Shown one piece after another: positions 16,219 through 24,774 of a stretch of DNA of 64,000 nucleotides. The DNA is taken from positions 930,001 to 994,000 of the forward strand of contig NZ_JADKYT010000001.1 in NCBI RefSeq assembly GCF_015354445.1, in the 5' to 3' direction. The stretch's first letter is position 1; every line of letters begins with the position of its first letter. Made by a program: the position numbers and the translations under genes. The stretch comes from Methylophilus sp. QUAN (GTDB lineage Bacteria; Pseudomonadota; Gammaproteobacteria; Burkholderiales; Methylophilaceae). The notes under the pieces were generated by a model, which was not told the origin of the DNA, did no database searches, and saw only the letters and a program-made list of their open reading frames with translations.

Positions 16219-17139
16219 ATGGTGCATACATCAAGCGCAATCGAAGAACTGGTTGATTTGATTTATGAAACTTTGGAGCGCCCGGCGCTATGGGACACGG
16301 TATTTGACCGTATATCAAGTTGTTTTGGCGTTAACGTCATTGCGAACTCTTCAATATTTTCCACCCTCGGCCAGTATCTCACCCCGTTTGAAAGCCTTTC
16401 GCTAACCAATCATCAACCTTTGTTTGAGATAGAAGCCAGCACTTCAAGTGATCACGCTCTGCTACAAAGTCTGGATGCGCATATCCGACGCGTTGTTTAT
16501 TTGAAGCAGATGATTGCTCAACGCAAACAGCAAGCAGAAATAAGTGTTCGTATGCTGGATTCAGTCAGGCCTGGTGTTTTAATGGTGCGAGCGGATGGTG
16601 AAGTTGTATATATCAACCCTGCTGCACGCGGGCTGCTTAGAGCGAACTCTGTACTGTCGATACGCACAAACCGTATTTGGTCACCAAACCCGCAAAAATA
16701 CCAGCAACTAAAATCGGCGATCAATAAAATGATTGTGTCAGAACATGCCAGCCACTCTGGGAAAACAGATAGCCATCTGGTCATCCGCCACCTGAAAGAT
16801 GCACTTTATGTGCACCTCTCTCTCATTTCGAATGAGTCAAATACGACGCCATCAATCCAAAAACTATTGGAAGAGCAAGCCATTGTGATGTTGCAGATGA
16901 CAGACCTCAAACAAGGGCTTTCAATCAATGCAAGGCAACAAGTGCTGTCTGCTTACCAATTGACCAAGGCGGAACTGAATATTGCCGTGCTGGTGGCAGA
17001 GGGTCTGCAAGTCAATCAAATGTCAGCGCTGTTGCAATTGAGCGCAAATACCATCCGCGCCCAACTTAAAGCCATTTATAAAAAAACCAATACCCATAGG
17101 CAAGCTGAGTTAATGCAATTGCTGTTGCGCTTTGATTAA
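16219..17139 (+). CDS. LuxR-type transcriptional regulator, short paralogue
   Basis: The 306-residue protein ends in a LuxR/FixJ-type helix-turn-helix (about 246-304: LTKAELNIAVLVAEG, then NTIRAQLKAIYKKTNTHRQAEL). A PAS-like half domain, VLMVRADGEVVYINPAA, covers about 110-145. It is a paralogue of the next gene but about 80 residues shorter: the segment between the N-terminal helix (ELVDLIYETL) and the PAS-like part, which in the neighbour holds the likely sensor domain, is missing. The ATG at 16219 is preferred to a TTG three codons earlier; no Shine-Dalgarno is obvious for either. It has no AHL-binding domain of the TraR kind. Probable targets, by position only, are the PEP-CTERM genes downstream. 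Confidence 0.8.
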   Translation: MVHTSSAIEELVDLIYETLERPALWDTVFDRISSCFGVNVIANSSIFSTLGQYLTPFESLSLTNHQPLFEIEASTSSDHALLQSLDAHIRRVVYLKQMIAQRKQQAEISVRMLDSVRPGVLMVRADGEVVYINPAARGLLRANSVLSIRTNRIWSPNPQKYQQLKSAINKMIVSEHASHSGKTDSHLVIRHLKDALYVHLSLISNESNTTPSIQKLLEEQAIVMLQMTDLKQGLSINARQQVLSAYQLTKAELNIAVLVAEGLQVNQMSALLQLSANTIRAQLKAIYKKTNTHRQAELMQLLLRFD

Positions 17140-17173
17140 TTCCATTATTCGCAAATCTTTATGAAAGCAAACC

Positions 17174-18328
17174 ATGCAAACAACCTCAGATATGCAATAT
17201 CTCGAACTCGTTGGCGAAATTTATGACGCGGCCTTGAAGCCGGAAAAGTGGCCAGAAATCTTGCAAAAACTGGGTCAGTTTATGCAATCAAGTAAAGCTG
17301 TCCTGTTTACCAATTTACATCTGCCATCACAAGGTGGATTTTATTTTACCTGGGGCATCCCGCAAGCAGTGACACAGCAATATGTTGATCACTACCAGCC
17401 ACACGATGTATGGACACAAGTAGGCATCCAAAAAGAAATTTTCTATGAGGGCAAGGTCACGCTTGGGACTGAACTAGTGCCGCATCAACAGTTTCTGGAA
17501 TCAAAAATCTGGCGAGAACTATTGGTACAGGCCGATATGGCAAGATTATGTACTGGTGTGGTGTTTGGCATAGATAACCAATATGCCATGCCAGTAGGGG
17601 TCTCATTATTTCGCGGGGTGAACGATCCCTCTTTTGATGAACAAGACAGGCAAAAGCTACAACGTTTACTCAGGCATTTTTCGCGTGCACTTGGTGTCAT
17701 GTTTCAATTGCGGGATGCTGATCTTCAAATCGCGGCCTCACGAACCGCATTGGATGGCTTGCGTAGTGGCGTGATATTACTCAATGCGAATAGCGAGATT
17801 CTGTTAGCCAATCAGGCTGCACAGCGTATTCTACAAAGTCAGGATGGACTGACCACCAGTGAAAAAAATACGCTCACTACCAATTGTGCAGAGACCCAAT
17901 CCGCGATTGAACAGATTCTGCAAACCTGCCTTCAACATGACCTGATGGAGGTGCCGCATTTCTCGCAATCTATCGCCATTAACAGGACTTCTGGTAAAGC
18001 TGCCTACAAACTGTTTTTTTCCCGGTTACCAGAACATCACGATTTTGTTGCAGTGCCTAGCACCCATCATGCCATGCTGTTTATCACCGATACAGAGCAA
18101 CCACTTAAACTCTCTGTTGAGCTATTAAAAACTACCTATGGTTTGACTGATGCTGAAGTCAAACTTGCCCAGCAATGCCTCGTCAACGACAGCATGCCCG
18201 CCCTCACCACAGCGCTCAATCTCAGCGAAAACACCATCAAAACCCAGCTAGCCAGCATCTATCAAAAATGTGGTATCCACCATCGCGCAGAACTCATGAA
18301 AGTCCTCATGGCATTAGCCACCGACTGA
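17174..18328 (+). CDS. LuxR-type transcriptional regulator, long paralogue
   Basis: The 384-residue regulator has three parts. An N-terminal domain (about 1-180) contains HYQPHDVWTQVGI and PVGVSLFRG, resembling an unassigned sensor domain found in other LuxR-type proteins. A PAS-like segment, GVILLNANSEILLANQAAQRIL, is at about 199-220. The C-terminal HTH is at about 325-380 (LTDAEVKLAQQ, then ENTIKTQLASIYQKCGIHHRAELMKV). It lies 34 bases after its shorter paralogue and is probably co-transcribed with it. The ligand is unknown. Two hairpins follow the stop. Confidence 0.85.
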   Translation: MQTTSDMQYLELVGEIYDAALKPEKWPEILQKLGQFMQSSKAVLFTNLHLPSQGGFYFTWGIPQAVTQQYVDHYQPHDVWTQVGIQKEIFYEGKVTLGTELVPHQQFLESKIWRELLVQADMARLCTGVVFGIDNQYAMPVGVSLFRGVNDPSFDEQDRQKLQRLLRHFSRALGVMFQLRDADLQIAASRTALDGLRSGVILLNANSEILLANQAAQRILQSQDGLTTSEKNTLTTNCAETQSAIEQILQTCLQHDLMEVPHFSQSIAINRTSGKAAYKLFFSRLPEHHDFVAVPSTHHAMLFITDTEQPLKLSVELLKTTYGLTDAEVKLAQQCLVNDSMPALTTALNLSENTIKTQLASIYQKCGIHHRAELMKVLMALATD

Positions 18329-18338
18329 TCACCATCGT

Positions 18339-18369
18339 GCCCCATCCTGATTTAAAGCGATGGGGCTTT
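18339..18369 (+). terminator. Hairpin after the second LuxR-type gene
   Basis: GCCCCATC (18339-18346) and GATGGGGC (18359-18366) pair perfectly and are followed by only three T residues. It could be a weak terminator for the regulator pair. Confidence 0.55.
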
Positions 18370-18421
18370 CATCAAGCTCGCCTACTGCAGTTTTTTCAAT
18401 GCTTAGGCTCAAGATAGCAAG

Positions 18422-18439
18422 AGCCCTCAGGGGCTTTTT
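18422..18439 (+). terminator. Rho-independent terminator after the regulator pair
   Basis: AGCCC, loop TCAG, GGGCT then TTTTT. Together with the hairpin about 80 bases upstream it separates the regulators from the PEP-CTERM genes. Confidence 0.7.
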
Positions 18440-18578
18440 CGTTGTCACGCAAATTACTTTTATCCAATAAATTGGTTTTTAACCCATTTGGGTGATGTGC
18501 GATGTTTTTGCTATGACTACCATATCTCACATAACACGTGACCAGTCACTAACGCCGTGAAAGTTAAATAAAAACGAC

Positions 18579-18594
18579 TGGCACCCGCTTTGAC
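18579..18594 (+). promoter_or_regulatory. Sigma-54-like promoter before the first PEP-CTERM gene
   Basis: TGGCAC (18579-18584), five bases, TTGAC (18590-18594) matches the sigma-54 pattern TGGCAC-N5-TTGCA except that the -12 GC is GA. It lies 29 bases before the ATG of the PEP-CTERM gene. Sigma-54 control of PEP-CTERM genes through PrsK/PrsR is known in other proteobacteria. The mismatch falls on a key base, so this is tentative. Confidence 0.35.
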
Positions 18595-18622
18595 AGGCTT
18601 CTCATCCTACAGGGTACACACC

Positions 18623-19450
18623 ATGCAATTGATTACACCAACAAAACCGCTACTTGCGGGCTTGCTTCTGCTGGGCGCGACGCAAGCACACGCCACACTC
18701 ACTAGTTATAACGTCAATGGTGTTGATCTTGTATATAGCTCAGTCAGCGATGTCACTTGGACAAAAGATGCGAGTTTGTTACGAAGTATGTTTGTTAGTC
18801 AGGGGTTTAATAACGTTGTTGGCGATATTATCGCCACTAGCCCGACCATCACCAACACACCTAATCTTCTCAATCCAACAGGGATTTATACGATCAGAGC
18901 TTCTGACTTCGACAGCTATGGCGTAACCACATGGTTTGGTGCCATGGCGTATGTTAACTACCTTAATAGTATCAACTATGCAGGCAGCAACCAATGGCGA
19001 TTGCCGACCGTGATAGACACAGGCTCTTTGGGCTGTAATTTCGCTAATAGTGGCACTGACTGCGGTTTTAACGTCGCGGGCAATGGCAGCGCTGCCGGTA
19101 ATGAGTTATCCGAGTTGTATTATCAAGAGCTAGGTGGCAAAGGATATTACAGCTCCAACGGCGCATTACAATCTGGCTACGGCATGCCTAACACTGCCAC
19201 TTTTGATAATGAGAGATGGGGCTACTGGTCTGGCACGGAGTATATGCCTTCTCCACTTGCCGCGTGGATGTTCTCTAATGACGATGGCTTGCAGACTTAC
19301 TTCAATATGGACGCTCTACTTAATGTATGGGTTGTGAGCCCTGGACAAATCTCAGTCGTGCCCGAGCCTGATAGTTTTGCTCTGTTGTTCTCAGGTCTGA
19401 GTTTGCTGGGTTTATTGACAGCCCGCCGCAAGTCTTACTCAACAAGCTAA
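18623..19450 (+). CDS. PEP-CTERM exported protein with DUF1566-like domain
   Basis: The 275-residue protein has a signal peptide (cleavage after AHA, about residue 24). The body resembles the DUF1566/Lcl C-terminal domain: VTWTKDASL, AYVNYLNSINYAGSNQWRLPT, then YWSGTEYMPSPLAAWMF. The C-terminal sorting signal is VPEP (about 246-249), a hydrophobic helix and TARRKS. Such proteins are cleaved by an exosortase at the inner membrane and delivered outside, often with exopolysaccharide. The ATG at 18623 gives the clean signal peptide. No exosortase gene is in the window. Composition is more AT-rich than the core genes. Confidence 0.85.
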   Translation: MQLITPTKPLLAGLLLLGATQAHATLTSYNVNGVDLVYSSVSDVTWTKDASLLRSMFVSQGFNNVVGDIIATSPTITNTPNLLNPTGIYTIRASDFDSYGVTTWFGAMAYVNYLNSINYAGSNQWRLPTVIDTGSLGCNFANSGTDCGFNVAGNGSAAGNELSELYYQELGGKGYYSSNGALQSGYGMPNTATFDNERWGYWSGTEYMPSPLAAWMFSNDDGLQTYFNMDALLNVWVVSPGQISVVPEPDSFALLFSGLSLLGLLTARRKSYSTS

Positions 19451-19687
19451 AAGTATCTTTTTAACTTGTAAGTTATGTGCAAGCGCTAATAAAACAATGA
19501 AAAGCTTGCACTAATGAGTGGGTCTGCTGTGCCTGAACAGGCCTACTAAAGCACTTTAGAGCTTGCGACCAGATTGAGCGAATTTGTAGCACTTACAGTC
19601 CCTGAATTTAACTAGCTCAAGTTTTTGGGCTTACTCATCGCAATATCTGCTTGTTCGGCATAACGATTTTTCACAATAAGGAGTTTT
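19451..19687. other. Intergenic region between PEP-CTERM genes 1 and 2
   Basis: No gene is seen. The region is AT-rich and should hold the promoter of the next gene. A clear AAGGAG ribosome-binding site stands at the right edge. A sigma-54-like match here (CGGCAT-N5-TTTTT) is too poor to call. Confidence 0.3.
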
Positions 19688-20545
19688 ATGATGCAACACT
19701 TTTATCAAAAAATGGCTGTCATGGCCGTGAGTGCAGTGTTAGCTACGCCAGCATTTGCTTACAGTTATTCATCGGCATTCACAAATAGTTTTTATTGGGC
19801 ATTAACTGATTTAGACCCCGATGATGGCATTGCTCCTAGTATTACCTGGAATGAAAACTTTGACAGCGTGGTTTTTGGCTCCATTTTTGAAGGTGGCACC
19901 CAACTAAGATATTTTGAAAGTAATGGCTCAGGCACGTTTGGAGACGTGTCAGATTCAGTAAATACCCCTTTAACCCAAGCAGGTGCAAGAGTAAGTAGTA
20001 GTAATGCCCTCTCTGCATTCGGTGCCAATAGTGCAAATGATACACAGTACCATGCTACTGCCTGGCCCGGCGCTCATCCGGGTAGTTTTACGTTGAGCCC
20101 ACAAACTGAAGTGCAATTTTTTCTAGTGGGCAATGTTTATGCTGAAAGTACAGCTGAAGTCAATACGTACAATTATGCTGATGCCTATGCAGGTTTAGGC
20201 GTCTTTGATGCTCTTGGACCTTATGACACTTGGCTGGGTATTAGAGGCTCAGAAATTGAAGCAAGCTCTAAAGATGGTGTCACCTATGTGAGTTTGTATG
20301 ACGTTTCTGATTACTCCACGATAGCTGGATACCCACTTTTGAGTTCTGGTACTACTTTATGGCTTGATGTGAGCTATAGCAACACAAGCAATGACCTTAA
20401 AAATGGTTACATTTTTCAATACGCAGGAGTGGCTGGTGCCTCTATCACTACTCCTGTCCCTGAGCCAGAAAACTACGCTTTACTCATGGCGGGATTAGGT
20501 TTAATCGGCTTATTCACAAAGCGGCGTAACAACGCTCAGCCGTAA
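19688..20545 (+). CDS. PEP-CTERM exported protein, unknown body
   Basis: The 285-residue protein has a signal peptide (AVLATPAFA, cleavage near residue 24). The body is serine/tyrosine/asparagine-rich and has no recognised domain, and the C-terminal PEP-CTERM signal (257-285) is VPEPENYALLMAGLGLIGLFTKRRN. AAGGAG is positioned for either of two consecutive ATG codons. Its sorting signal is nearly identical over its first half to that of the next gene, so the two tails probably share origin and the same exosortase. A 10 bp perfect hairpin follows. Confidence 0.85.
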   Translation: MMQHFYQKMAVMAVSAVLATPAFAYSYSSAFTNSFYWALTDLDPDDGIAPSITWNENFDSVVFGSIFEGGTQLRYFESNGSGTFGDVSDSVNTPLTQAGARVSSSNALSAFGANSANDTQYHATAWPGAHPGSFTLSPQTEVQFFLVGNVYAESTAEVNTYNYADAYAGLGVFDALGPYDTWLGIRGSEIEASSKDGVTYVSLYDVSDYSTIAGYPLLSSGTTLWLDVSYSNTSNDLKNGYIFQYAGVAGASITTPVPEPENYALLMAGLGLIGLFTKRRNNAQP

Positions 20546-20555
20546 TTCAAAAGTC

Positions 20556-20582
20556 AGGCGCTGAACTCTTATTTCAGCGCCT
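20556..20582 (+). terminator. Perfect 10 bp hairpin after the second PEP-CTERM gene
   Basis: AGGCGCTGAA (20556-20565), 7-base loop, TTCAGCGCCT (20573-20582). A T-run follows only about 9 bases later, so it may stabilise the mRNA end rather than terminate by itself. Confidence 0.6.
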
Positions 20583-20704
20583 CGAGATAACTTTTTTCTA
20601 CATACCTTGCTGTTTCTAATCAGATGCTTTCTGGTTAACCACAGCGAATGACTTTTTAGCTTTGTAAATCATTTTTTCATTATTAATCTTATTAGGAGAC
20701 TCCT

Positions 20705-21310
20705 ATGAATAAATTATTGGCCATTGCAGCGTTGACTTTCACTTTTGGGTCTGCGCAAGCCGCGCCGACACTGAGTTATGTGTTGGCAGTCGATGATTAT
20801 GCCGAAATCTATTTGTCTACTGATGATAGTCAGCAGGGTAGTTTTATTGCTTCACAATCCTTTTCTAGCTATGTTGCTGAAGTTAATAACATCAGTCTGA
20901 CACCTGGAGTCACTAATTACATACATATCTACTTAGAGAACTATGGCGGCCCAGATGGCCTTACTGGAGAGTTTAAATTGTCAGGCTTTGGTTTTGAATT
21001 TGCTAATGGTACTCAATTTTTAGGGACCAGTTCTACAACGGTAAATTTGAGCGCTACAGGATTTGGTGTTGATTATGTTGCACCTGGTAGCAATGGCCCC
21101 ATTATCGATGCAGGCTCTTTTTACAGCGATCAATACACACAGCCACTAACGACTCAAATGCTGAGTGGCTTTTGGGGAAGCGTCAGTTATTGGTCAATTC
21201 CAGTTTATGCAGTCGCTTCTGTGCCTGAGCCAGAAAACTATGCCTTGTTATTGATGGGTTGCGGGCTGACTCTCATTGCAAGTCGTGTGCAACAGTCCAA
21301 AAAAGTTTAA
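20705..21310 (+). CDS. Short PEP-CTERM exported protein
   Basis: The 201-residue protein has a signal peptide (cleavage after AQAA, about residue 20). The body is beta-rich with VNNISLTPGVTNYIHIYLENYGG and a conserved-looking GFGFEFANGTQFLG, the kind seen in short PEP-CTERM proteins. The sorting tail (173-201) is VPEPENYALLLMGCGL then SRVQQSKK. The final basic cluster is weaker than the usual RRR. A strong AGGAG site precedes the ATG. It ends before a bidirectional terminator shared with the pyr operon. Confidence 0.85.
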   Translation: MNKLLAIAALTFTFGSAQAAPTLSYVLAVDDYAEIYLSTDDSQQGSFIASQSFSSYVAEVNNISLTPGVTNYIHIYLENYGGPDGLTGEFKLSGFGFEFANGTQFLGTSSTTVNLSATGFGVDYVAPGSNGPIIDAGSFYSDQYTQPLTTQMLSGFWGSVSYWSIPVYAVASVPEPENYALLLMGCGLTLIASRVQQSKKV

Positions 21311-21429
21311 AGGTTGAGATTTAAGTGCAAGAGGTAGCTTGCGACCAAAAAATTTAAACACAGTAAAGCGTGATTCAAGTTTTGATTCATTCAATTGCAC
21401 CTCTTGCCTTATCAACCCTCCGGATACAG

Positions 21430-21460
21430 AACCAGGACGCTCTTTCAACGTCCTGGTTTT
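21430..21460. terminator. Bidirectional terminator, PEP-CTERM gene 3 / pyrX
   Basis: AACCAGGACG, 9-base loop, CGTCCTGGTTTT: a perfect 8-10 bp stem with T-run on the plus strand and a shorter T-tract on the minus strand. Confidence 0.8.
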
Positions 21461-21476
21461 ATGCAACCGCTAAAAA

Positions 21477-22769
21477 TTAGACAATCGCAAAGTTTTCCTG
21501 CTGAAATACCAACTTCCCTTGCGTTATCGTTGCGGTGACTTTTCCTGTGACTGAATGATTCACAAATGGTGTGTTCTTGCCTTGACTAGCGAGTACGCGG
21601 CCATCCACACGCCATTCCATTTCCGGGTCATAAATCACCACATCAGCCGTTGCCCCTACTTGCAAATTGCCTGCATGGACACCGAGGATATTGGCCGGTG
21701 CTTGTGTGATTTTGGCCAATGCTTGCGCAGGCGAGAGCTTGGCTTGGGCGGCCCATTTTAAAGTCAATGGCAGCAACAATTCCAATGCAGAAGCACCTGG
21801 GTGCGATTCTGCAAAGGGCAAGGCCTTGGCATCGTCATCCACTGGTGTGTGGTCGGAGCAGATGGCATCCAGCGTGCCGTCCAGCAGACCTGCGCGCAAG
21901 GCATCACGATCGCGCTGGGTGCGCACCGGCGGTGTCAGGTGCACCATGCTGTCAAAAAAGCCAATGTCCATATCGGTCAGGTGCAGATGCTGAATACTCA
22001 CATCTGCGGTCACCTGCATGCCGGACTGTTTGGCCTGGCGAATCAGTTCTACAGACTCTGCGGTAGAAACACGGGCGATATGCAAGTTGACGCCCGTGGC
22101 TTGCGCAATACGCAGCATGGTTTGCAAGGCGATGCTTTCTGCCGCAGAAGGAATGCCTTTCAGGCCTAATCTCGAAGCGACTTCACCATCATGCGCGACG
22201 CCGTTTTTGGCCAGGTAAGGATCTTCGGCACGCATAAACAGGGTGTAACCAAACGAGGCGGCATACTCAAAGGCGCGCCATAGTACCTGGGTATCGACAA
22301 TGGCGGTATCGGCCTGTGAAAAGCCGACACATCCGGCCGCGGTCAGTGCATACATTTCTGTGAGTAACTGGCCCTGTAACTGGCGTGTCACCGCGCCCAG
22401 CGGATAGACATGCGCCAGCGCCTGTGATTTGGCCCTGTGCTTGAGCATTTCAACCAGGCCAGGCTCATCCAGCACTGGGTCGGTGTCTGGCGGGCAAGCC
22501 AGGCTGGTGACGCCACCGGCCATGGCGGCACGTAATTCGCTCAGTAGCGTGGCTTTGTATTCACTGCCAGGTTCGCGCAAGCGGGCGCACAAGTCGACCA
22601 AGCCGGGTAATACCCATTTTCCGCTGGCATCCAGCGTTTGCTCAGCCTTGAAATTGGCAGGTGCCTCACCGATAGCGACGATTTTTCCCGCACTGATATA
22701 CAGGTCTTTAACCTGGTCCAGTTGCTGGCTGGCATCCATCAGGCGGCCTTGTTTAATTACGATATTCAT
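21477..22769 (-). CDS. pyrX: Dihydroorotase-like protein, probably non-catalytic (PyrX type)
   Basis: The 430-residue protein has the fold of class I dihydroorotase, which would close carbamoyl-aspartate to dihydroorotate. However, the metal site is lost. The DxHxH motif reads D59-L-C61-A-R63 followed by the normal LREPG. The histidine of the HAED motif is R180, and the histidine of the HVST motif is R233. The aspartate of SDHTP (D306) remains. In Pseudomonas a similar inactive subunit (PyrC') is needed to hold aspartate carbamoyltransferase in its active dodecamer. The overlap with pyrB (4 bases) supports that role here. A true dihydroorotase must be encoded elsewhere. Confidence 0.88.
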   Translation of the reverse strand: MNIVIKQGRLMDASQQLDQVKDLYISAGKIVAIGEAPANFKAEQTLDASGKWVLPGLVDLCARLREPGSEYKATLLSELRAAMAGGVTSLACPPDTDPVLDEPGLVEMLKHRAKSQALAHVYPLGAVTRQLQGQLLTEMYALTAAGCVGFSQADTAIVDTQVLWRAFEYAASFGYTLFMRAEDPYLAKNGVAHDGEVASRLGLKGIPSAAESIALQTMLRIAQATGVNLHIARVSTAESVELIRQAKQSGMQVTADVSIQHLHLTDMDIGFFDSMVHLTPPVRTQRDRDALRAGLLDGTLDAICSDHTPVDDDAKALPFAESHPGASALELLLPLTLKWAAQAKLSPAQALAKITQAPANILGVHAGNLQVGATADVVIYDPEMEWRVDGRVLASQGKNTPFVNHSVTGKVTATITQGKLVFQQENFAIV

Positions 22770-23722
22770 GCGGCGTTGCCCCCTCCCAGAATTGCCATCA
22801 CCGCCATGCGGACTGCGATACCATATGTCACTTGCGGCAGGATCACCGACTGTTTACCGTCTGCGACGGCTGAATCAATTTCAACGCCACGGTTCATCGG
22901 ACCTGGATGCATCACAATGGCATCCGGCCTGGCCAGTGCCAGCCGCTCTGGCGTCAGGCCAAAGGTCTGGAAAAACTCTTGCGAACTTGGCAGCAAGGCA
23001 CCTGACATGCGCTCGTTTTGCAGGCGCAACATCATCACTACATCGACGTCTTTCAGGCCTTCCTCCATATTGTGGAACACCTGTACGCCAAGTTTTTCCA
23101 CATCGGTAGGCAGCAGGGTGCGTGGCGCGATGACGCGTATCTCAGGCACGCCGAGGGTGGTCAAGGCGTGAATCTCGCTGCGGGCGACGCGTGAATGCAG
23201 CACATCGCCAACAATGGCGACGCGTAAATTGTGCATTTCAGGTTTGTATTTGCGGATGGTAAAGACATCCAGCAAGCCTTGTGTCGGGTGCGCATGACGG
23301 CCATCGCCAGCGTTAATGACGCTGATATGCGGTGGCACGTGCTGCGCAATAAAGTGCGCGGCGCCGCTTTGCTGGTGACGCACGACAAACATATCGGCGT
23401 GCATGGCAATCAGGTTGTTCACCGTGTCCAAAATCGTTTCGCCTTTGGACTGCGACGAGGTGCTGACATTGAGGTTGAGCACGTCGGCCGACAGGCGCTT
23501 GGCCGCAATTTCAAACGTGGTGCGTGTGCGCGTACTGTTCTCAAAGAAAATATTGCAAACGGTTTTGCCACGCAACAGCGGCACCTTTTTTACTTCACGT
23601 TCGGCCACGCCGACAAAGTTTTCGGCCGTATCCAGGATGTCGGTCAGGATACGCTTGGGTAATCCTTCGATACTGAGCAGGTGCTGTAATTGTCCTTGCG
23701 CGTTGAGTTGCGGGTTATGCAT
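22766..23722 (-). CDS. pyrB: Aspartate carbamoyltransferase catalytic chain
   Basis: PyrB joins carbamoyl phosphate and aspartate in the first committed pyrimidine step. The carbamoyl-phosphate site is [13 protein letters not shown] (about 59-71), followed by [16 protein letters not shown] and [13 protein letters not shown]. Of two in-frame ATGs (23728 and 23722), 23722 is preferred because GGAG lies at a workable distance. It overlaps pyrR upstream and pyrX downstream, so the three are translationally coupled. The protein has 318 residues. Confidence 0.95.
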   Translation of the reverse strand: MHNPQLNAQGQLQHLLSIEGLPKRILTDILDTAENFVGVAEREVKKVPLLRGKTVCNIFFENSTRTRTTFEIAAKRLSADVLNLNVSTSSQSKGETILDTVNNLIAMHADMFVVRHQQSGAAHFIAQHVPPHISVINAGDGRHAHPTQGLLDVFTIRKYKPEMHNLRVAIVGDVLHSRVARSEIHALTTLGVPEIRVIAPRTLLPTDVEKLGVQVFHNMEEGLKDVDVVMMLRLQNERMSGALLPSSQEFFQTFGLTPERLALARPDAIVMHPGPMNRGVEIDSAVADGKQSVILPQVTYGIAVRMAVMAILGGGNAA

Positions 23723-24257
23723 GGTCATCAGCTCCAGGCTTGGCAGGTGAGGCCGATTCAGAAATACTGAGACTCAGGCGCCCCAGTGTGTTCATGGCCA
23801 GGTCAAACGATTGATGTGCCTGTAAAGGCAGGTCGGCACCGACCATGTCGGGCCGGATCGGTAATTGCGCGCCACCCCGGTTGATCAGGGCCGCCAGTTG
23901 CACTGAGGCCGGACGGCCATAGTCAAACAGTTCATTCATGACTGCACGCGTAGTACGGCCGGTATAGAAGATATCGTCGATGAGGATGATATGTTTACCG
24001 TTGATATCAAACGGGATATAAGCCGGGTGCGCTGAAGTTTTCAAGCCACGTTGCGCATAGTCGTCCCGGTACATGGCTGCATCCAGCTTGCCGAACAGGA
24101 TGTCATGTCCTAGCTCGGTTTGCAGGCGTTTGAGCAGCCGTTCCATGAGCCAGACACCGCCGGTATAAATACCGACCAGCGCAGTCTCGGCCTGTATGCG
24201 TGGTTTGATTTGAGCGTATAAATGCTCCAGTAATTGTTCGGGGTCTGGTAGTGTCAT
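23715..24257 (-). CDS. pyrR: PyrR, pyr regulator / uracil phosphoribosyltransferase
   Basis: PyrR family proteins bind UMP and pyr mRNA in Gram-positives and have uracil phosphoribosyltransferase activity. In betaproteobacteria the regulatory role is unproven. The PRPP-binding loop [18 protein letters not shown] and [14 protein letters not shown] are visible. Start choice is uncertain: the ATG at 24257 (180 residues) gives the family-like [10 protein letters not shown], while an ATG at 24284 would overlap ruvX by 14 bases. Neither has a clear Shine-Dalgarno. It lies between ruvX and pyrB. Confidence 0.9.
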   Translation of the reverse strand: MTLPDPEQLLEHLYAQIKPRIQAETALVGIYTGGVWLMERLLKRLQTELGHDILFGKLDAAMYRDDYAQRGLKTSAHPAYIPFDINGKHIILIDDIFYTGRTTRAVMNELFDYGRPASVQLAALINRGGAQLPIRPDMVGADLPLQAHQSFDLAMNTLGRLSLSISESASPAKPGADDHA

Positions 24258-24270
24258 GAGGGGCGGTGTG

Positions 24271-24774
24271 CTATGCACGTCCATGATAAGCATCAAAATA
24301 GGATTGTAATATAGTTTGTGCGGCAACCTGGTCCAGCATGGGTTTTTGTGCACGGCCTTTTATGCCCGCCTCACGCAAGGACTGCGCCGCTTCGGCTGAA
24401 GACAGTCGCTCATCCACCATCACCACCGGCAGGTTAAAGCGGCCTTCGAGGCGCTGGGCAAACTTTTGTGCCAGCGCGGTCATGGCATGGGCTTCGCCTT
24501 CAAGTGACATGGGCAAGCCGACAACCAGCAGTGCGGGTTGCCACTCTTGTAACAATTGGTCAATTTGCGCAAATTTGGCGGCATTTTCCTCTGCTTCTAT
24601 AGTGAGCAGCGGATGCGCCAGTTTGAGCAAGGTGTCACCAATGGCCACGCCTATGCGCTTTTCGCCGAAATCAAAAGCCAGCACAGAGCCGCTGACATCC
24701 GGATAACGGCGTTGGGTAATCGGTAAATGGCTTTGGTTGAGGGGCTGTTTGCCGTGCTTGACCGCATCAGGCAT
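24271..24774 (-). CDS. ruvX: Holliday-junction resolvase-like RuvX (YqgF)
   Basis: YqgF/RuvX has an RNase H-like fold and is linked to 16S rRNA 5' processing in E. coli. LAFDFGEKRIGVAIGD is the first catalytic strand, LLVVGLPMSLEGEAH the second, and VVMVDERLSSAEA the third. The ATG at 24774 overlaps the end of algH by 8 bases; the extra 35 residues before the fold make it somewhat longer (167) than usual (about 140). The order algH-ruvX-pyrR-pyrB is typical. Confidence 0.93.
   Translation of the reverse strand: MPDAVKHGKQPLNQSHLPITQRRYPDVSGSVLAFDFGEKRIGVAIGDTLLKLAHPLLTIEAEENAAKFAQIDQLLQEWQPALLVVGLPMSLEGEAHAMTALAQKFAQRLEGRFNLPVVMVDERLSSAEAAQSLREAGIKGRAQKPMLDQVAAQTILQSYFDAYHGRA

Noticed and set aside
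19640-19690. Sigma-54-like site before the second PEP-CTERM gene
   Set aside because: CGGCAT-N5-TTTTT lacks the -12 element and does not meet the consensus.
19560-21347. 12-base direct repeat AGCTTGCGACCA downstream of PEP-CTERM genes 1 and 3
   Set aside because: Only two copies about 1.8 kb apart; a match of this length is within what chance gives over a few kilobases.
21320-21410. Inverted repeat GCAAGAGGT (21327-21335) / ACCTCTTGC (21399-21407) after PEP-CTERM gene 3
   Set aside because: A 9 bp match with a 63-base loop is weak, and a proper terminator lies just downstream.
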